A stretch of 64,000 bases of DNA from Hypericum androsaemum (taxonomy: Eukaryota; Streptophyta; Magnoliopsida; Malpighiales; Hypericaceae): the NCBI GenBank assembly GCA_963995505.1, contig OZ023186.1:558001-622000 (forward strand), written 5' to 3'. The position numbers and the translations under genes were made by a program. The notes beneath the pieces were generated by a model that was not told the origin of the DNA, did no database searches, and was given only the letters and a program-made list of their open reading frames with translations. Positions 45,452 to 57,430 of this stretch are shown here, one piece after another. The first letter of the stretch is position 1. Each line of letters opens with the position of its first letter.

Positions 45452-46708
45452 CTAATCCGGCTCGGCGGGGTCATCGATTTCCGGTCTCGCAGCTGTTGGA
45501 AATATATCAGATGAACCCACAAGGATCTTCAAAAGAAGCTGTTGCAGATACGCTACCATCACGTAGCAACTAACATGGTGTTCTTGGTGCTCTTGGACCG
45601 TCAGCTGCACATTAGGTGGCTCATCCTTCCAGCTCAATAGGTTGAACTTCCTCCAGTAATTACTTGCAACAACAAGTTGCTGACCAATCTGAGACCAAGC
45701 CCAAAACCATTCCTTCATGCGCCACCTGGGCCAAACTTGCCAAACATGAGTCAATGACAAAAACCACACATCAGCAACCGTGTGATAAAACCATCCTCTA
45801 ACATGAAGTTCATTTGCAGCATTCAACTGAGCTTCATCTTTTGGCATGCTGTACAATATGAATGACAATGACTCTACAGGAAGCTTCAAAAAGTAGCCCT
45901 GATGCAACGGAGGTGGTGTCTTTACATAATAATATTGAGGCACATTAAAATTCAGATCATTCATCTCACCCGTCTTCGCGATGAAAGCACCATTACTATT
46001 GCTTGCTAAGTCATCCATAGATTTGTAACTGGAAACTATAGGGGAACCTCCAAGAGGGAAGCCACTTCCTTGTAACTCAACAGAATTGTTTAATGGAAAA
46101 TTCAATAAAGAGGGAGCTTGTGCAATTGAGTTATATGCCCCTGTGTTACTGCCACCCAATCCATTCCTTACTACAACCTCAGTAGAGAACGTATTGGAAA
46201 TAATTGATGGTCCCATTGTATCAGAATTATTTGGAGCATTCACCACCAATATATAATCTGGTGCCGCTTCAATCTTGGCAACATCACTGCAATTCTCCTC
46301 AAAGGTCCCAACCGTGACCTTCTCCACTGCAGTACTCTCCACAACTGATTCATCAACTTGCTCTTCGTTCTCAAAGTGCATACACAACGCTTCGATGAAC
46401 TCATCCCAGCATGCCTCTTCATTGCCCAAACACAAATAACGATACCACGTTTTCGCTTTACCCACCAACAATTCTTCCACTATACTATCTTTATAGATTT
46501 CCACGGATCGATGAATCAAGAAATATTCCTCAATATGCCTAACCCACTCTCTCAGATTAATTCCAGAGAAAGCAGGAAGAACAGGGAGACCCCGTCGGGA
46601 CAGGAAAGAATTTACCTTAACCACCCTGGTCTCATCCTCCATCCTCCGATTATTGTCTTCGATTGCACGCAGGATTTGGGCCAGCATGACTTCGTTGGAG
46701 CTCGTCAT
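45452..46708 (-). CDS. Retrotransposon gag-like protein of the gag-only element
   Basis: The first ATG is at 46708 (MTSSNEVMLAQIL), giving 418 residues. The upstream in-frame extension passes through the primer site and is unlikely to be translated. Residues about 40-110 match the retrotransposon-gag fold of Ty3-type elements (LREWVRHIEEYFLIH, AKTWYRYL, WDEFIEALCMHFE). The rest is unusual: a Ser/Asn-rich middle and a Trp-rich C-terminal third (RGWFYHTVADVWFLSLTH, MKEWFWAWSQIG) with no zinc knuckle. The frame is entirely open, so it may still be expressed and serve packaging in trans. I do not recognise the C-terminal part. Confidence 0.8.
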   Translation of the reverse strand: MTSSNEVMLAQILRAIEDNNRRMEDETRVVKVNSFLSRRGLPVLPAFSGINLREWVRHIEEYFLIHRSVEIYKDSIVEELLVGKAKTWYRYLCLGNEEACWDEFIEALCMHFENEEQVDESVVESTAVEKVTVGTFEENCSDVAKIEAAPDYILVVNAPNNSDTMGPSIISNTFSTEVVVRNGLGGSNTGAYNSIAQAPSLLNFPLNNSVELQGSGFPLGGSPIVSSYKSMDDLASNSNGAFIAKTGEMNDLNFNVPQYYYVKTPPPLHQGYFLKLPVESLSFILYSMPKDEAQLNAANELHVRGWFYHTVADVWFLSLTHVWQVWPRWRMKEWFWAWSQIGQQLVVASNYWRKFNLLSWKDEPPNVQLTVQEHQEHHVSCYVMVAYLQQLLLKILVGSSDIFPTAARPEIDDPAEPD

Positions 46709-46740
46709 GGCAGCGGACAGCAGTGGCTCTGATACCAAAT

Positions 46741-47093
46741 TGTTATGAACTAGATTGCTATGTAAGTTGTAGCGGTGCGCGGTGGGATTTCGAGGCTTTG
46801 AACCTCGTCGTCCTCGCGCCGTATTGATAGAAATTGAGAAAGATAGATAAACTAAAGGAAGACTTCTTTTATTATTATTCGATAATCAAACCCTAGGATG
46901 CCAAGGCATTATATAGCCATTAGCTAACAAACTGAATAGGAAGTACGAGACAAACCCTAACCTATTAGAGGTAAATCTCTAATTGACCGAGCAACTAAAT
47001 TGAAAAATACTAATTAAGAAATACTAATTGGAAATAACGGAATAGGAAATACTACTAACTAACGAAATTCCTGAAGCATCTTAACACATAACA
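46741..47093 (-). repeat. 5' LTR of the gag-only element
   Basis: 353 bp, tg...ca termini, followed on the minus strand by the iMet primer-binding site. Confidence 0.9.
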
Positions 47094-47102
47094 TATGATC
47101 TG

Positions 47103-47445
47103 AGTTCGACCTTTAGAATTGACTCGGGTGGCTTCACGAAGCAGAGAGAATCTCGGCAGGGGAAGCCGAACGCGCTCTTGCCGCTCATGATTCGAGAGGG
47201 GGGCGGGTTGACCGAAGACGAGGCTGTCGAAAAGATAAATGCTGCAGCTGACAGTTATGAACAGCAACTGAGAGAATTAGTCTTAAGGGGACAAGGACAA
47301 TCCGATCCCAAGGGCATGTAGGAACTTGTTTTGGAACATGCTCAAGACGTTGAACGTGTTTTACGCCAAGGATGATGGATACACTGGAAATGAGTTGCTT
47401 TATGCTGCAAATGCTATAGTCCAGGATCCCATTTCACTCAATTGA
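47103..47445 (+). pseudogene. ent-kaurene synthase relic 3 (last exon)
   Basis: Encodes RESRQGKPNALLPLMIRE, DEAVEKINAAADSYEQQLRE, then an extra G in a G run near 47286 shifts the frame; the second half (FYAKDDGYTGNELLYAANAI) continues to the usual stop near 47445. It is nearly identical to 32298-32594. All earlier exons are absent on this side. Its 5' neighbour is the gag-only element, inserted in the intron just before it. Confidence 0.85.
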
Positions 47446-48639
47446 CTCAAAGAGAGCAGCAGCAACGTACCTGGAAATCACATGTAGTAGTCGGTTCACA
47501 TGTATAAGTGACGCCGATGTTTGCTACTCTTTCACTTTTGCGCTGGCGGGCTGATTGTTTATACCATCGGTGTGGCGGTTAACCGAGTGAACAAATTTGA
47601 CTAATTTTTTTTTTGACGTTGGCCCATTTTTTATGTGGAGGGGAGGTCGGGAGTGAGAGGAGTGTGAAAATTGATGAACCTGAACTAGAAGATCGATGAA
47701 GAAGCCAAAGATCGAGATCGATTTATCAAGAAGCCATGAGAGAGCTTCGAAGCTTGGGAGGAAACGGTTATTTTTATTATAGTGGTTCTGTACAACTTAA
47801 TCTTAGCTGAATGAAGCATGAGTTAGCTATGTATACAAGTCCTATAGAAGTTATTAGAAGCTAATGGAACAATTGATAACCCAAAAGATACATGGGCCTG
47901 GCCCAACAGGCTGGTCATTCAGTGCATTAGAAGCACAACGACCGCCTCCCAATTGTCCCTTGGGCCTATTGACCAAGTTAGTCTTTTGTGTGTGTATATG
48001 TATATACACACAATAGACTTGAGAGATAAGTCGAGAAACTATATATTTTCTCTGCCAAAATTTTATTTTCTCACTTTCAATTAGATACCACACTTCTATC
48101 TCTAGGTAGAACCACCATCTATAAGTACAGCTATAACATCACCGAGCTTTATCATCTCTGCCCGTGAATCGAATGACATGATTTAACAAGGAGGAAAAAA
48201 AGGAGGGAGAATGGGGAACTTGGAAAATTAGGTGAGGACAGGTTATTGGTCGGTGAGGCTGTGTAACGGGTTAGAAAAAATCCACACCGAAACGACACCG
48301 CACGGTCGGTTTAAACCGATTGCCAACCCACGACACCATTTTGGCGGTGAGTCGGGTTTTTTTTCATTTCGAACTCAGCACTATTACTTGATCAAAATTT
48401 TGACACTTTTTTATTTGTTATTAAATTTGACTCAAATTCAAATCAGTAAATATCTATCGAATTAGTAGCTTTTAACAAATGTAAATTGTATGATTGGAAT
48501 AGTAAATGTAACTATTTTTGCAACCACTTGAATTGCTTTGGGGAAGACCAAAAAGCATTTAGCCTAACGATACAAGGAGTATCTGCTTATTAGAAATATT
48601 GCTCACTAGTTAAGTTACTCACTTCATAATTGATCGTCT
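47446..48639. other. Spacer, partly shared with 32595-32881
   Basis: 48585-48700 repeats the downstream flank of KS pseudogene 2. The stretch 47790-48100 looks LTR-like but without defined ends. No gene. Confidence 0.4.
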
Positions 48640-50060
48640 CAGCTCATTCGAGTTTCTGTCCGCCAGCTATAAAAAACAAGAGTAACACGATTTACACACT
48701 CATATACTGACCTGCGATGTTTCTGGAGCATTGGGATGCATCGCATACAACAGTAAAACTTACGATCGTAAGAGTAGGCAAACCCTATTCGCCTCTGACA
48801 ACAGAAACTGCAATTCCGTGTAAATATCAATGGTATGAGATGTAGCCAAATATTTTTGAATATCTTATTTCTCCTTGGTAGCATAGCACAAGATTCATGC
48901 AAAAAGAAGTTGCAGCGAGGGTCGGGGGGGGACAACCATAGTGGGAAGGTGGAAGAGAGGAGGAACTGGTCTGAATGGCCAAGCAGCAAGCTATGCATTT
49001 CGGTGGATCACCGGGTCTCTCTTTGAGTAAGATCAAGTTGTGCTTATGCAGAATATGCTCCATCTCCTGAATGATGGCTTTCCCATCTTGGTTGGGTATT
49101 TCTCGGATGACTTCGAAGCTTGGTTGTTCAGGATTGTCAGCTGTCTTGGACAACAAAGGGGATACTGCATTGTGAGTAGCAAGCAAAGGTGCATTCTTTA
49201 CAATAGTAACCCCCGTGTTCTTTGTTCAGCTTGGCTCGGCAAACCCCGCATAAGTACTCACCTGTCAAGTGCTCCTCGTCTTCCTGTTCGTCGTCGTATT
49301 CATCTGTTTTCTCTTTCTTTACTGGTTCATTCTGGTGGTGTTGCCCAAGGCAGTAGGTGCGTGTGATCAAATCTTGTCGAATCCTGATGGCCCAAGGCAG
49401 TGAGATGCATCGCGGGTGGACCATGATATGGCAATCCCTGCACACATATGGATATTTGCTTTCCTCATCGGAGACACCACTGTTGTGCGCACTGGCAACA
49501 TTTATATTGGCTGGCAGTATCCCCAGCGCAAGCTCCACAAGTGTAGGAAACGGGCCCGAGAGTCATCAGTAGTGGCATCCGAACAAATCTGTGGTGCTGG
49601 AAATCCACGTTGGTTCTGCATTCTGGTGAGGTAGCACATTTCAGGTGGACTCTGAAGCTGCACTTGCTATCAGGACAAGAGTAACCTAACTGGTGCATCT
49701 CTTCATAGCAGACGGTTATCGGCCAGAGGTTTGGGAGTCTCCTCGAGCGCGAGGAGGCGATGCTTGCCGTGGAAGGTAACCTGTACCTCGAGAGGAATTT
49801 CTATGCATCTCTCATGGATGATGAAACTCGGAAAAAGGCATAGAAAGCAGCTGAAGGTCGGATGCCCGAATACAGGTTCGTAGCATATGGCACAGGTTGC
49901 CTGTTCCCTTTATCTTCTGGTTTGCACAACAGTTCATTTTTTGTTGCCGTGAGGAAAACCTCGGAGCAGCTTCATCGATGCAAACATATGGATGACTTCA
50001 AGGCCTGGTTTGTTTTGGTCGCCGGAGCTCGAAGGCGTTGATGGTCCGGCCATCATTGAG
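48640..50060 (-). pseudogene. DC1 (Cys/His-rich C1) domain protein, frameshifted
   Basis: DC1 proteins are plant proteins with repeated Cys/His zinc-binding modules, often stress-linked. Modules visible on the minus strand in order: ACAICYEPVFGHPTFSCFLC (near 49890), LGYSCPDSKCSFRVHLKCAT (about 49680-49610), YVCRDCHIMVHPRCISLPW, YLCGVCRAKLNKEHGGYYC (about 49250), FFLHESCAMLPRR (near 48900) and FYCCMRCIPM (about 48750). They lie in several frames separated by shifts near 49700, 49465, 49137 and 48960. No intact start. The shifts are too many for introns alone, so it is most likely dead. Confidence 0.75.
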
Positions 50061-50384
50061 CAACCAAATTTTGGAGCAGTCTAGAACTAGGTACAGGATT
50101 GATGCTCCTTCAATTTTCAGCTGGTAAAAAAAACACTTTTTCTTTAGGTCCCCTCACATCCTAACCAATAATCACTTTTTATTCTTATAAAATTATTTCT
50201 GGTTATCACGGAGTGACCATTAATTTATGCACTTTTTTTTATAGGTCTGATTGATGCACTTTACAGCCGAGAAAACACTTCGTTGGGTCCACCCTTACTA
50301 GAAATTAAATTTATTTAAAAAAATGTTGAGTTTAAGTATCACAAATATAAAATAAAATACATCATTGGGCCAACAATTATATTG

Positions 50385-50700
50385 GCTAACGTGGCTGTGG
50401 GCTTCATGTTGGGCTCTTTAATACTCATTTGAGTGGGAGCTCCAACAAGTAGTGGTCCTTAGACATGGAGGAGGATTTGGGCATTTACCTTGGGCAAGGC
50501 CGGTTCTCTTTTCGCTGTGGTAACTCATAGGCTCCGGCCCGAGCTTGTCGAGAAGCCACCGAAGCCCAACTTATATTTTTTTGAAAGGGAAATTTTACAA
50601 CATATAAACTTTGGACATCCTAAATTTTTATAACAATATTTTTTTTGAGCCACCGAAGCCCAACTATATCGCATATTTGAATAATCCATCTTCCAATCGA
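50385..50700 (+). pseudogene. CYP75A-like P450 relic 3 (C-terminus and 3' flank)
   Basis: The plus strand has [12 protein letters not shown], then broken frames corresponding to the last 50 residues of the P450s at 24229 and 39773 (gacatggaggaggatttggg), then the 3' flank ending tttgaataatccatcttcca. This flank is shared with 41480-41500. It is a third, decayed copy. Confidence 0.85.
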
Positions 50701-52253
50701 ATATGATTCGATATTTACGTGTCCGGATTCGAATCGTGAGAATTAATGGAGACTTTCTTAGACTACATTTATCCGGAACTCAATTCAACTTAACATTCTA
50801 ATTTTTTTTAATTTTCTCTCTTTTACATACACAACTTATAACCTAATGGAACTCCAACTTTTTATACTTTATCAAAGGGGCCTGGATTGAGTGCAGAGCG
50901 GAGCAAGGACACTGATCTTTGAGATAACGATATACAGAAAAATGATAATGATATATATGTAAAATGATACCAATCAGACTTGCTCTAATGGTAAAAGAGA
51001 AAAGTGAGGCGTGTGGTGACCACGGTCCAGACTCTGGTTGCAACAACAAAAATTTCTTATCAAAGAATACATGAGAAGTGAACTGAGATGATAATGGTAT
51101 ACATGTGAAGTGATAATGATATAATAGTTCAAATTATGATTGTGAAAATTTTCTACTTATCAAAAAAATAAGGTTAAAACTATTTAGAGTAGGAGTCGGA
51201 TACATTCCCTTACTAATTATATCACTCAAATCATCTCCTTACTAATTTCTCAAAAAAAAAAGCTTTTGCTATGCATGTTGCAGACCGGACCATAAAGATC
51301 CACACTGAATCGTGTCCTTATCAAATCCACCAACTCAACCTAATAAAATTTTTATTTTATTTAATTACATGTATTATTTGTAATCAATTTAATTATTTTC
51401 CGTAGCTGCCGTGTATAAAATTATTCAAATTGGGTTTGAGAGACAAGAAATTTCAAAATAGTATCAAATGTTTATCGAACTATATTCAAACTGCGGTGTT
51501 TTAATTATTCGCGATAACCCAACCCAAAAATGCAACAAACAAAATGGTGGCATTGGGTTCGTTGGTCAACTGCTGTCACCAACCCTATCCACTTTTTAAT
51601 TTTTTTCCAAAAAAAATCTCATCCTAGGTTGCCCAGGTTGTGAATAAACTTGGTTTTAGTTAATAAAGTATAAATTCATTATGTCCTCTATGCTGGACGA
51701 AAAATGAAACAAACAATCACCTATTATTGCATTGCATTGCATTGTAAATTCTCAACTCAAGTTTGAAACTTTTTCGTATGGTTGATTGGTCAATACTGGA
51801 CTGATTTTTTGAGGTTGGACTTGGCGATGTCAAATTGGGATGGTCTTGTTGGAGAGGGAAGGATTAAGAAGATTTGGTGAATCCTCTTTGGTGCGATTTT
51901 ATGGAAAATTTATCATATAAAAAATCGTCTTTGATGAGAGGAAAGCAAATATAGAAGAGCTAATCAATTCGATTAATTTCTATGGACAAGAGTGGATGAC
52001 TTTCGTGAATTACTTAAATAGCACAAGTAATCAACATTTGCTTCTGTTTTTAGAGTAGACGTTTGTAATTTGAACGTGTTTTGAATATTGGTAAGATTTT
52101 GATTGCAATTACCTTCTAGTTTATTGTAATTAAAATGTCTTTCGGTGTTTGTAATAAGAGGCCGTGCTTGATGTCGATTCTCTTTCTCGGTTTCGATTTT
52201 TTCCTTTGAGTTTTATCGAACAGAGTTTTAACTAGAGCGGCTATTTACAACAA
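50701..52253. other. AT-rich intergenic
   Basis: No gene, RNA or clear element recognised. Confidence 0.45.
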
Positions 52254-53389
52254 GGACAAATTCTCCTCAGGTCCCTATGTTATAATTTTATTATTCGTAG
52301 GTCCCTGTATTTCAGAAATAGTGTATGAGGTCCCTGTTTTTTAGAGAAATATTGGTCTCGAGTTCCTGGCTGACGTCAGCGCTCTTTTTTTCATTTTTTG
52401 ATCATGTAAAATGACCATTATACTCCTATAAAAAAAAATTTACATTCTTCAACATTGAACATCCAATTAGAACACTATGAATACCCACGAATATGCCCAA
52501 AAACCTTCAACTAAGAACTTGAACACAAAACTAAGAATTTCACCCAAAATTAACAACTTCAAACCCAAAACCCATATCTCATATGCAACAGCCATCGAAG
52601 ATGAAACAAGAAAAATCCAAAACAGAGAAGAAATCCATGAACACTCAGATTTGCATTGATTCTGGAAAGCAACAATTACAAGTGGAAAACAACTTAAAGG
52701 GCTTCGCTTTAAAAAGGAAAACAATTACATAGAACTGAATGAGACTTGGGGAAGACATTGTTAGGGTTTTGCGAGGGATTGATTTTGGGGCTTCTTATGA
52801 ATTAGGCAATTTGGGTAAAATTTGGTGTCGATTTGGTGTCGCTCCTCCCCCACTCTTTCGTGAATTTCCAAGTGTAGGCAATTAGGGTTCGATTTGGTGT
52901 CGATTTTAAAGGACAGCTCTAAGGCCTGCGTCCCCAGCGGTGGGGTTCACCCGCTCACCCGCTACGTTATGAAGTAACTCTCCTGGAAACTGTCCGCTCT
53001 CCAACGTCGTCGAACATTCTTATTTCGGATTCACCGGTGGTGTTGATAGACCAGAGACGGCTACTTCGTGTGCGAGCAGTTGTTGTTCCTCGAGAGACCT
53101 ACCACTTCTGACAGAGATTAGGGTTCTTGTTTTTTTTTTGCTGATTAGGTATAAATTTTTAGGTTTTGGATGTTCTTGGCTTGAGGTTGCAGATAATGTA
53201 TTTTTTTATTTTTTTTTTGCAAAGGTATTTTGGTCATTTCTAAAAAAAATAAAATAATGACCGCTGACATCAGCCAGGGACTCGAGACCAACATTTTTGT
53301 ATAAAGCAGAGACCTCACACACTTTTTTCGAAACACTAAGACCTACGAGTGATAAAATTATAACACTGAGACTTAAAAATAATTTGCCC
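52254..53389. mobile_element. Long-TIR element (gtccct family)
   Basis: The left arm (ggacaaattctcctcaggtc, cctatgttataattttat, ctggctgacgtcagc) is the inverted complement of the right arm at about 53230-53389. Arms are about 150 bp. The same end motif (gggcaaatt...gtccct, tgacgtcagc) occurs in the element at 62214-63291. The interior shows no recognised product. Confidence 0.75.
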
Positions 53390-53724
53390 TGAAATAACAC
53401 GGGTTTACCTAGAATTTATCCCCGTTTATATGTATACAAATCAATTTATAAAAAAAATTGTTGGTCGGAAATGCATTAAGTAGGTTGGTTAAAACGTTAT
53501 TACTTTTTATGTGCGCGCGACAAAAGCTGTTGCCCAGAGAATTCTGGAAGACCATAAGACCTGTCGTTTCGGCTCAACGAACTCTTCCATGAAAAACCAC
53601 ATTACCTTAGTTAAAACCCTCACTTCAATTATGCATGCCCATCATAACTAATCTCCAAAAACTAAATCCCTTGTCGTTCCAAGTGACAAGAGCATTGGAA
53701 TATCACCGCCATAGACAAGCAACG

Positions 53725-56579
53725 ATGTTTCTGCGAGCTTCTAACATCCCAACTACATCGGTATCATCGCCACCACCCGCTTCTTCTTCTCTTTCCTTTT
53801 CTTCTTTGGCAAGCGCCTCTCCCTTTCCTAAAGTTTCTCCCTTTATTCACTTTAAACCCAAATCCTTCCAACCCATTTCGAATTCTCCTCTATTGAAGCG
53901 GCTCCCTAAAGGTAAGGCCCCCACCTTGACTTGGGCTTCTATCAAAATCGTTTCTTTCAGCTTGTGTTCTTTCTCCTTATACTAAAGATCGGACTTTTCG
54001 TCCTTTGCTTGATCTGGGCACTCTTCCTTATTGGATTTAGTGAATCCTTCGTATTAAAGATTAGACCTTTCGTCATTTGCTCGATCGGGGTACTCTTGAT
54101 TGTTGGTATATGCGGTTTATGTTGCTTTGTAGTTGAACTTGGTGTGAGAGAAGTATTTGATTTCTTTGTGTTATTGCAGCTACCATAAGCGCAGAAAGTG
54201 GCTCTGGAGAAGCAGCAGCTTCTATGGTCTCACAGAATGGCTCTGAAGAAGCAGCTCCCGTGGGGTCAGAAACTGGCTCTGAGGAAGTGGTAATTGAAAG
54301 ATTGGTTGAGCATGTGCTCCTCAAAGAAACCGATGTTCGCCTTGTTGTGGAGCTCATGCAAAGACTTGAAGAAGGTTGTTATTTATTGCTCGCAGATTTG
54401 GTATTGCTTGTCATGTCTATTTCACATTTGAAGATGAAGTTTTCTTGGATTGTTTCACTCATTTTGAAAATTTTCGATCCGTTTATGTTTTGATTGCAAA
54501 ATTCTCCTCATGCTTCTGTACTCATTCGACATTTTGTTTATGTGGTGAAGGGGAGGAGTTACCCGAGTTGGCTGCTGAGTGCTCAATTTGTCGTACAAAA
54601 GATGAGGGAGGAATGCTTGGCTGGATCAGAAAGGGCCGAGTGGTATGCTAGCTAAATCAGGATTTTTAATGTCTATGAGTTAATTGCTAATGGCTGACAG
54701 CCTGACACTGTATACTTTCTTAATCAGTAGAGATGTCTTTTATGTTCAAATTGCTTGTAGTGTAGAATGATTTATTTCTCAAGTTAGTTGATTCCTTGTT
54801 TTCCATGCCACAAAAGTAAGTGAACACGAATGAGTTGCCATAAAATCCAGGGAGAAAATATTTAGCCATGTTTTATCAACAGCTCCCTTGCAAAATTTTA
54901 TTCTCGGACCTGCTTTTAGACCGGTCACCACCATCTTAACTTCATGTCTGGTGTTGGCTGTGTACCGGTATGAATATGTTAATACCTATGGATACATCTG
55001 TATTGCAGAATGCATGCTCAAAATTTACCTGCTTTGTTTATATTTGTGTTTGCCTCAGTTATCGGAATTTGAGGAAGCTGTATTTAATGCTCCTTTGAAC
55101 GAGGTAGTCAAGTGCAAGACTAAATTGGGGTGGCATTTGTTGCAAGTTCTCGGAGAGAGGTAAAAAATGAATACCCAAACAGACCGTGGAACTCAATTTA
55201 AAATTATTCCTGATATTTACATAACCAAAAAATGAAAACATGTGTATGCCTACTTTTTCATTTTTGTTGTGATTTTCCTTGTTCATCTCTAAGTATCAAG
55301 ATTGTGACCAGGGAAGCAGGCTTGCTTCAAAATATAATGCCAGCTGAGCTCCATATCAAATTGCAAGATCCCCAATTTGTTGAAGAGGCTCAATTGATTG
55401 ATGTTCGAGAAATCAATGAACTGTAAACTCCTTTACTTTTCTACTTATCCTACTTGTGTGTGCTGGTCCCAGTTTCTTTCTTTCCAGGAAGATAAAAGAA
55501 TGTACTGTATGCTAATGTTTACCGACTGAGACGAAAAATGATTGATTACAAGATATTACTCTGCAATTTCTTCACTCTGTAACTTATATGTTATAATAGG
55601 TAGCTTGTTAAAACCTTGTCTCGCGATTAATTTACAAATCTGGTTGATTATCTGATGCTTCTGTATGGCGCATACTGCATATCCTTACTTTTTTTGTTTT
55701 CTCCACAGAGAAAAATGCCCCGCTTTGCCAGGTTTCGAAGTTCTTCCCCTCAGCATGTTTGAGACTTGGGGGCCAGAAATACCCCATAAGTTGGACACGG
55801 AGAAGGAAGTATATGTCATGGCAAGTAGTTCTCTGTTTGCCTTCGTACTCTTTCAATTATAAACAATGGTTGTGGCATGGAGCTGTGTTGGTTATGTTGC
55901 CTGTGTATTTCAAACCCCGCAATCTTCATTGCAAAAAGTGCAAGACAAGATAATCCGTAACAAGCTAAAAGACCTAAGTGAACGGAATGAGACACTGCCA
56001 ATCAGCATTTCGGCTATCATTTTCTCTTTAAAAGTGCAAGATAAGTCTTTCGGTGCATAACAGAGATCGTGCAATTACTGCTAAACAATTGCAAACAACT
56101 GATTGCTGGAATCTTTAATTTGTGATTTTCCATCCATCGACATCCCATTGAATTTTTTTTGTAAGTCTTATTTAACTGTATTGGTTGTTATTGTTTCTGT
56201 GATCTTAACATTCTTTTCTGGTCTGCAGTGTCATCATGGCTTACGGTCGATGTATGCTGCTAAATATCTCTATGGGGTGGTAAGAAATTTTATTTTACTG
56301 TATGCTGTTGCACAAACCACAGTAGAATTATTTGTCTTAGTTCCGGTTTCAAATGCTTATCAGAAGAATCAAACTTAGCTTCGAGTTGCTCTTTCTTATC
56401 CATCTTGTACGCAATATGCTTGTGTTGCGAGCACTGAAGGCAAAAGGTGCAGGCGCTTCTGTATGTTGACACCAATTGTGGCTTTCCAGGGTTTCAAGAG
56501 AGTTTTCAATGTTAAGGGGGGAATCCATGCGTACGCTGTCGATGCTGATCCATCAATTCCTACTTACGGGAACGAATGA
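53725..56579 (+). CDS. PpiC (parvulin)/rhodanese-like protein, chloroplastic
   Basis: Resembles Arabidopsis At5g19370: a plastid protein joining a parvulin-type prolyl isomerase domain and a rhodanese (sulfurtransferase-like) domain. Exons: 53725-53911, 54180-54374, 54551-54642, 55059-55159, 55312-55422, 55709-55820, 56229-56279, 56490-56579; 312 residues, all phases join. The N-terminus is Ser/Pro-rich, a likely transit peptide (about 1-63). PpiC: about 103-192 (LPELAAECSICRTKDEGGML, GWHLLQVLGER). Rhodanese: about 205-308 (AQLIDVREINEL; active-site Cys267 in YVMCHHGLRSM). Intron 6 has a GC donor (atg|gcaagt at 55821). An upstream in-frame ATG at 53635 is possible but less likely. Confidence 0.93.
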
Positions 56580-57430
56580 GGCTCATCTCTCCTTCTGGGA
56601 GCTTTGTGGTCAACCATTGACCAAGGATGGCACTCCCGTTGCCGACATCTCGGTGCAAGATTTCGTCGCGGGAAGGAAGAGAAGTTAGACGAGTAGGATC
56701 GAGTTCGTAGCATAGACGGCGTCCGGGTTTGTGAACTCGGGCAATGAAAGAAGGGTAAGCATAGAAAATTTATGATACAAAGCCTCATTTTGTAGCATTT
56801 AATTATTTGACATTGAGCTACCTAGCCATAGTTTGTCCTTCTCATTTGCTAGGACACTTGGTTTTTGTACCAAATTTTTGTTTGGTATGCAAATCTGCAG
56901 AACAAAAAATGTAACAACTATACTTGGTTGAGGGTAATTTGATTAGGAAGATACTGTCTGTCTATGAACGAATTATGAATTATATATATATATATAGTTT
57001 TGTTTTGTAGCCTGAAAGTGCATAGTCTAAATGTGGTAAAGTACTACAATATGGTATTTTTTTTTAATGCTCGACACATGATGACGCCGCTGAAACGAGA
57101 ATTACATTGATCACTCTTTTTTTTTTCCAAAAAGTGGAGGGTCGAAGTCCTTAAATCAGCAATTGCATATAAGTAGAAAAAAATGGTGATAGCACCTCGG
57201 CGGCAGAATAAATCCTGCTTTAACATTATTATCGTTGAATTTGATCTTACACCGAGTCATACGAATACATCAAAATAAGCTAACCCTTACAAAACAAAGA
57301 CACAAACACACAATGAGGCCCACGGCCCATAAGTTAAAACATGGAATAACATAACAAACCCAACTCCTCTTCCTCCGCGAACAAAAAAAACCCTAACACA
57401 CCACCACCAGCTCCGGGACGAAGGTAAAAG
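56580..57430. other. 3' UTR and intergenic region
   Basis: Includes a TA run near 56980 and a divergence of gene ends. No gene recognised. Confidence 0.45.

Larger units (their letters stand above)
45043..47093 (-). mobile_element. Gag-only LTR retrotransposon (TR-GAG-like)
   Basis: LTRs 45043-45395 and 46741-47093 are both 353 bp with two differences seen. Target duplication tatga is at 45038-45042 and 47094-47098. Primer-binding site tggtatcagagcc (46725-46737, minus) lies 3 nt from the LTR; a purine-rich tract gagggcgggagtga precedes the 3' LTR (45396-45409). The interior encodes only one gag-like protein. No protease, integrase or RT. Element length is 2051 bp. It sits precisely at the junction between the copia relic and the third KS relic. 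Confidence 0.93.
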
